The notes under the pieces were generated by a model that made no database searches, was not told where the DNA came from, and saw nothing but the letters and a program-made list of their open reading frames with translations. Shown one piece after another: positions 60,207 to 64,000 of a DNA stretch of 64,000 bases. The DNA lies in contig NZ_NTMR01000002.1 in the NCBI RefSeq assembly GCF_002307495.1, positions 124,001 through 188,000 on the forward strand. Direction: 5' to 3'. How positions within the stretch are numbered: position 1 is the stretch's first letter; each line of letters begins with the position of its first letter. Position numbers and translations under genes: made by a program. The DNA comes from Pseudomonas abyssi. Its GTDB lineage: Bacteria > Pseudomonadota > Gammaproteobacteria > Pseudomonadales > Pseudomonadaceae.

Positions 60207-63200
60207 TGCTCGCCACCACCCTGCTCATCCACGGTCACCACTTTCAGTTGCCGAACAATGTCGAGCAACTGCGTCTGCGCCTCCCGCCCGGCCAGCACCT
60301 GGCGATCCATCACATCGGCCAGCGGCGTCACCGTGGCACGCATGCTGTCGGACAGACCGTCGAGCATCTGTTGAATCAACTGCTGGGGCGGCATCACCAC
60401 ACGTACCTTGGGGCTCAGCTTGTGCAGCGACTGCAACGCAGCGAGCAGCTCGTCCCAGGGCACCGCCACCTCGGACTGCCCAGAACCGGCCAGCGCCCGC
60501 ACGCTCTGCACCAGATCGTTGAGCTGGCCAACAACGCGCTTGCCGACATCCGCGTCATCGCCCCCCATGGCGCGATTACGCAGGAAGTCTGCCTTTATCT
60601 GCTCCCAGCGCTCGGCACGCTCTGCATTCAGGGTGCCGCGCAACTCGGCCAGCTTGAGCAGGTTCTCCTCGGCGCCGGTGGTCAGCAGCTGCGACTCGCC
60701 CTGGTAGTGATCATCGACCAGGTGCTGCAGCTCCTGCTCGTTCATCACCGCGGAGACCTTCTCCGCCAGCTTGTTCATGTTGCGATAGCTACCCTGCAAC
60801 TTGAACGGCGGCTCGGTGCGATAGCGATCATCCTGCGCGGCGCTGGCGATGTACTGCTGGTTGACCCGCAGCACCACGTCTCGCAGCTGCATCATGCGCT
60901 GCAGGGTGGCCACCATGTCATTGATCTCGGCCGCGCTGTAGTCGTAACTCAACTCATTGGCAGAGAACGGCTTGCCTTCGGCCTTGGCCACCAGCCGGTA
61001 CAGATCATTCAGATCGCGGCCAGCCAGCGGCGCAAGCACCGAGTTTGAGGTCAGGCTGTTCTCGATATAGCTCAGCGCGAACACATCGTTCATGCCGGCC
61101 AGGGTGTCGCCGAGGTTATAGATGTCGGCACGGTTGGCCAGCATGTCCGGAATGCGGAACACCTCTCCGGACTCGGTGTAGGGGTTACCGGCCATGACCA
61201 CGGCAAACTTGCGGCCGCGCATGTCGTAGGTGCGCGTGCGCCCCTTCCAGACGCCTTCAATACGGCGAGTGCCATCGCACAGCGAGATGAACTTCTGCAG
61301 AAACTCCGGATGGGTGTGCTGGATGTCATCGACATACAGCATCACGTTATTCCCCATCTCCAGCGCCAGATTGAGTTTGACCAACTCCTGCGCCGCTGTC
61401 GCATCCGGTGCCTGCGCCGGATCCAGCGAGCGCACCTCATGCCCAAGCGCCGGACCGTTGATCTTCATGAACACCAGGCCCAGTGCATGCGCCACGTACT
61501 CCATCAGCGTGGTCTTGCCGTAACCGGGCGGGGAAATCAGCATCAGCAGACCGTTCAGGTCTGAGCGCCGCCCCTCACCCACGGTCCCCATCTGCTTGGC
61601 CAGGTTGTCGCCAATCACGCCTAGATACACGTCATTGATCAGCCGGTTGCGCACAAAGGAGGTCAGCGGGCGCGGCTTGAACTCGGCCAGGCGCAGCGTC
61701 TTGCGCTGCTCATCCAGCAACTGCTGACGCAACTGTTGATAGCGCTCCAGACCCGGCTGAAAGTCCTGCCGGTGCTGACGCAGACGAGCAAAGAACTCAT
61801 CCACCGCCAGCGTCAGGGCTCCGTCCTGCACGCGTGGGTGCTGCCCCAGCAGGCCAGACACCTCGAATCGCAGATCCACCTCAACAACGGTCACCGGGAC
61901 CTGCGGTTGCAGCAAGCAAAAGGCCACCGCCTCGGGCACGTAGCGACGCAGCGGGGCAAAGGCCTCCTGCTCGCACAGACCAGAAAACCAGTGCTGCAAG
62001 AACTGCCACTGCTGTCCTGGCGCACCGGCCAGGCACTCTACCGACTGCATGCAGCTGTCCCACAGACCGAGTGGCGCCAGATGGTCCTGTAGGCCGTCAT
62101 AAAGCTGCTGGGCATACCGGCTGACTTGCCAGACCGGCTGCGGCTCGGCCAGCCACTCGATCAACCAGGCGGCTGCGGCTTCCAGCGTTCTCATGTCAGC
62201 GTCGATCAAACGCTCTTGCAGCCACTCAGCAAGGCTGGACTGCATCTCGCCCTGCAGCGCCAGCAGCGCGTCATCACGTCCGAACAGCTGCCGGATCTGC
62301 AACACGGCCGCAGCGCGTTCGGCCCAGCCGGATACCGCCGGCGAATCGGCACTCTGCACCCAGAACAACATGGCCAGCGCCCGGGCCTGCGGGTCAAAAC
62401 GCAGCAGGCCGGCACTGGCGAGCAGCGGCAACAGCTGCGCCAGAATCAGCGCAGCATCGTGATCGTGAATACCCTTCTCGTAACCCTCGCGATAGCGTGG
62501 CGTCGCGATCTCGCGCAGCGTGCGTACCAGCTGTTCAGGTTCAAGCAACTGCTGATGCAACAGCTCCATGCTCAAGCCCACCTCTGCCCGCTGGGCCAGC
62601 GCAATGACCTCACCGGCGAGGTACTCGGCGCGATAGAGCTGCGGGGACTCGGACAGCAGACCGCCATCCCAATAGTCACGCAGCCCATCCAGCTCGTCGT
62701 TGACCAGCGGCTCAAAATAGTCGGTGCCCGTCAAATGCAGGCTCAGCGAGTCGCCACGGGGCAGCAGGGTCAGGTCCAGTTCCTGGGCGTTGACGCTGAA
62801 ACGGTGACGCGGCCCCAGCCGAATGACATTACCGCCACCTTCGAACAGTTCACGCTTGTCGCGCAGACCACGCACTGCCTGATCCCGCGCGCCCTTGAGC
62901 CGCGCCTCGATATCATCCGCCTTGACGTTGTCGTGCAGCGCGCGCAGCCGCTCGATCAGTTCACGCAGTTTGAGAATCAGCGGGTCGGTGGCAAAAAAGG
63001 CGTTCAGCAGATCCGGCTCGGTCAGCCGCCCGGTGCGCCGGGGCAAGCTGTCGATGATGCGCACGGCGGCGTCCTGCAGACCCTGGGCACGGCGCTGGCG
63101 CTCATCGAGCAGACGCTGGCGATGCGCCTCGAAGGTCTCGAGCAATTCTTCGCGCTTGTCGAGGATGTCACTCAGAAACGCTTCATGCCCCCCGAACTGG

Positions 63201-64000
63201 CTTTCCAGCTCTTCGAGCTGAACCAGCAGGCGCGACAGCTGCTCATCGCAGCTTTCCGGGTCCTGAGCCTGCGCCAAGGCATTGGTAATGGCCTGGCTGA
63301 ACAGCTTGAACTGGGCACCAAATTGCGCGACCTGCTCCGCCGACCCCAATGACTTGCGCCGCAACTCGGCCCGCGCCTTGGACTGGTTGAGCTTGGCATA
63401 CAGCTCGGAGATGGCCTCAACCACGCGGGTGCGCTGGGTAGCGTCGTCAATACGCAGCGACGCCATCAGCTCGGACAGCATGTCCAGCCCCGCCGCCATC
63501 GCGGTCAACTGCTCCAGCGGTTCAGCCAGTTGGGTAACAGTCTCGGCCTGCTCGGCGCTGGCATCCAGTTCCTGCAACTGCTGGTGATAAGGCGCCAGCG
63601 CCTGCTCGCCGGCGAGAAAACTGGACACCTCAGCAGCCAGCCGCTCGTGCTCGGCCAGCAGCTGCGCTTCCATCTCGTCGATCTGCTCAACATTGATGTA
63701 GCGGTACTCGCGAATGGTGAGCAGCTTGCCGCGCTGGGCATTGAGCGCCCCCAGCGCATCGACGTAGGCCTGAACATCGGTGAATTCCTGCACCGACAGG
63801 CCCGACATCAGCTCCTGCTGACGTGTCTGCGCCTCCGTCATGGCCCGCGCGGACTGCTGACGGATACTTTCGACCTTCTCGAACTCGTCCAGCACCATGG
63901 CCGCGCTGGAGGATATCTGCCGCAGCAGGGGGGCAACGCCGCCGCAGGCCTCATCACTGAGCCAGTAATAGGCGTCAAACAGGCGCTGGGTTTCCTGACA
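60203..64000 (-). CDS. Giant AAA ATPase (DUF3686-like), N-terminus off window
   Basis: At least 1,265 residues; the frame stays open to the window edge, so the ATG at 63898 is not the true start. The first half is helical and coiled-coil rich. The ATPase core carries Walker A PPGYGKTT about 790 residues after that ATG and Walker B MLYVDDIQ about 60 later, followed by a sensor-like VVMAGNPYTESGEVFRIPDM. It matches what I recall as the large 'DNA repair ATPase' (DUF3686) of pseudomonads. Its partner, coupled by ATGA, is a PLD-type nuclease. Role unknown. Confidence 0.88.
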   Translation of the reverse strand, partial: CQETQRLFDAYYWLSDEACGGVAPLLRQISSSAAMVLDEFEKVESIRQQSARAMTEAQTRQQELMSGLSVQEFTDVQAYVDALGALNAQRGKLLTIREYRYINVEQIDEMEAQLLAEHERLAAEVSSFLAGEQALAPYHQQLQELDASAEQAETVTQLAEPLEQLTAMAAGLDMLSELMASLRIDDATQRTRVVEAISELYAKLNQSKARAELRRKSLGSAEQVAQFGAQFKLFSQAITNALAQAQDPESCDEQLSRLLVQLEELESQFGGHEAFLSDILDKREELLETFEAHRQRLLDERQRRAQGLQDAAVRIIDSLPRRTGRLTEPDLLNAFFATDPLILKLRELIERLRALHDNVKADDIEARLKGARDQAVRGLRDKRELFEGGGNVIRLGPRHRFSVNAQELDLTLLPRGDSLSLHLTGTDYFEPLVNDELDGLRDYWDGGLLSESPQLYRAEYLAGEVIALAQRAEVGLSMELLHQQLLEPEQLVRTLREIATPRYREGYEKGIHDHDAALILAQLLPLLASAGLLRFDPQARALAMLFWVQSADSPAVSGWAERAAAVLQIRQLFGRDDALLALQGEMQSSLAEWLQERLIDADMRTLEAAAAWLIEWLAEPQPVWQVSRYAQQLYDGLQDHLAPLGLWDSCMQSVECLAGAPGQQWQFLQHWFSGLCEQEAFAPLRRYVPEAVAFCLLQPQVPVTVVEVDLRFEVSGLLGQHPRVQDGALTLAVDEFFARLRQHRQDFQPGLERYQQLRQQLLDEQRKTLRLAEFKPRPLTSFVRNRLINDVYLGVIGDNLAKQMGTVGEGRRSDLNGLLMLISPPGYGKTTLMEYVAHALGLVFMKINGPALGHEVRSLDPAQAPDATAAQELVKLNLALEMGNNVMLYVDDIQHTHPEFLQKFISLCDGTRRIEGVWKGRTRTYDMRGRKFAVVMAGNPYTESGEVFRIPDMLANRADIYNLGDTLAGMNDVFALSYIENSLTSNSVLAPLAGRDLNDLYRLVAKAEGKPFSANELSYDYSAAEINDMVATLQRMMQLRDVVLRVNQQYIASAAQDDRYRTEPPFKLQGSYRNMNKLAEKVSAVMNEQELQHLVDDHYQGESQLLTTGAEENLLKLAELRGTLNAERAERWEQIKADFLRNRAMGGDDADVGKRVVGQLNDLVQSVRALAGSGQSEVAVPWDELLAALQSLHKLSPKVRVVMPPQQLIQQMLDGLSDSMRATVTPLADVMDRQVLAGREAQTQLLDIVRQLKVVTVDEQGGGEQ

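Overview
The window reads as a chromosomal segment of a gammaproteobacterium of the Pseudomonadaceae (Pseudomonas in the broad sense). The evidence is the GC-rich coding sequence and a gene content typical of that family: the algU-mucA-mucB-rseC-mucD-lepA-lepB-rnc-era-recO-pdxJ-acpS run, gacS next to cysM, the tsaB-adk-ppc group, a 599-residue LepA and a 344-residue DapD. Species cannot be fixed from the sequence alone. No tRNA, rRNA, insertion sequence or CRISPR array was recognised.

Layout. (1) 1-2634: right end of an integrative element or prophage remnant, with small phage-type genes, a Xis-like gene and a lambda-type integrase; its attachment region abuts an ArsC-like gene. (2) 2635-9654: lysine biosynthesis (dapD, dapE), tcdA, two 23S rRNA methyltransferases (rlmF, rlmA), a mini K+ channel and thioredoxin 2. 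A 270-bp intergenic patch after dapD is built of 7-bp repeats around a strong terminator. (3) 9799-14654: a cold-shock gene and a four-gene GldA/GldF/GldG-type ABC exporter operon. (4) 14961-24270: plsB, rsmJ, a DUF72 gene, a small orphan, tsaB, adk, ppc and a small conserved gene. (5) 24302-32573: mazG (carrying an in-frame stop), relA, rlmD, cysM and, divergently, gacS. (6) 32562-43441: a long leftward envelope-stress and housekeeping run from algU to acpS, headed by two tandem candidate AlgU promoters. (7) 43825-51303: nadB, ygfX-sdhE, ygfZ, an HDOD gene, an enoyl-CoA hydratase, ung, a membrane orphan and a DUF1704/MATCAP-like putative metallopeptidase. (8) 51327-51461: a second 7-bp repeat patch, here an imperfect palindrome. 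(9) 51477-64000: lysS, prfB with the RF2 autoregulatory frameshift, a membrane orphan, a globin-coupled GGDEF-EAL protein, then recJ-yaeQ-PLD-giant AAA ATPase, the last running off the window.

How the parts connect. AlgU, MucA, MucB, RseC and MucD form the envelope-stress sigma/anti-sigma circuit. RelA with MazG and GacS are global regulators of stringent response and lifestyle. The globin-coupled GGDEF-EAL protein adds a c-di-GMP input likely controlled by O2 or another haem ligand. DapD/DapE feed lysine and peptidoglycan synthesis. Points most worth a second look are the mazG nonsense codon, the ATPase-PLD-YaeQ-RecJ cluster, the haem-sensing c-di-GMP enzyme, the MATCAP-like peptidase, the dispersed heptad repeats and the 5'-end attachment site that strips the ArsC-like gene of its Shine-Dalgarno.
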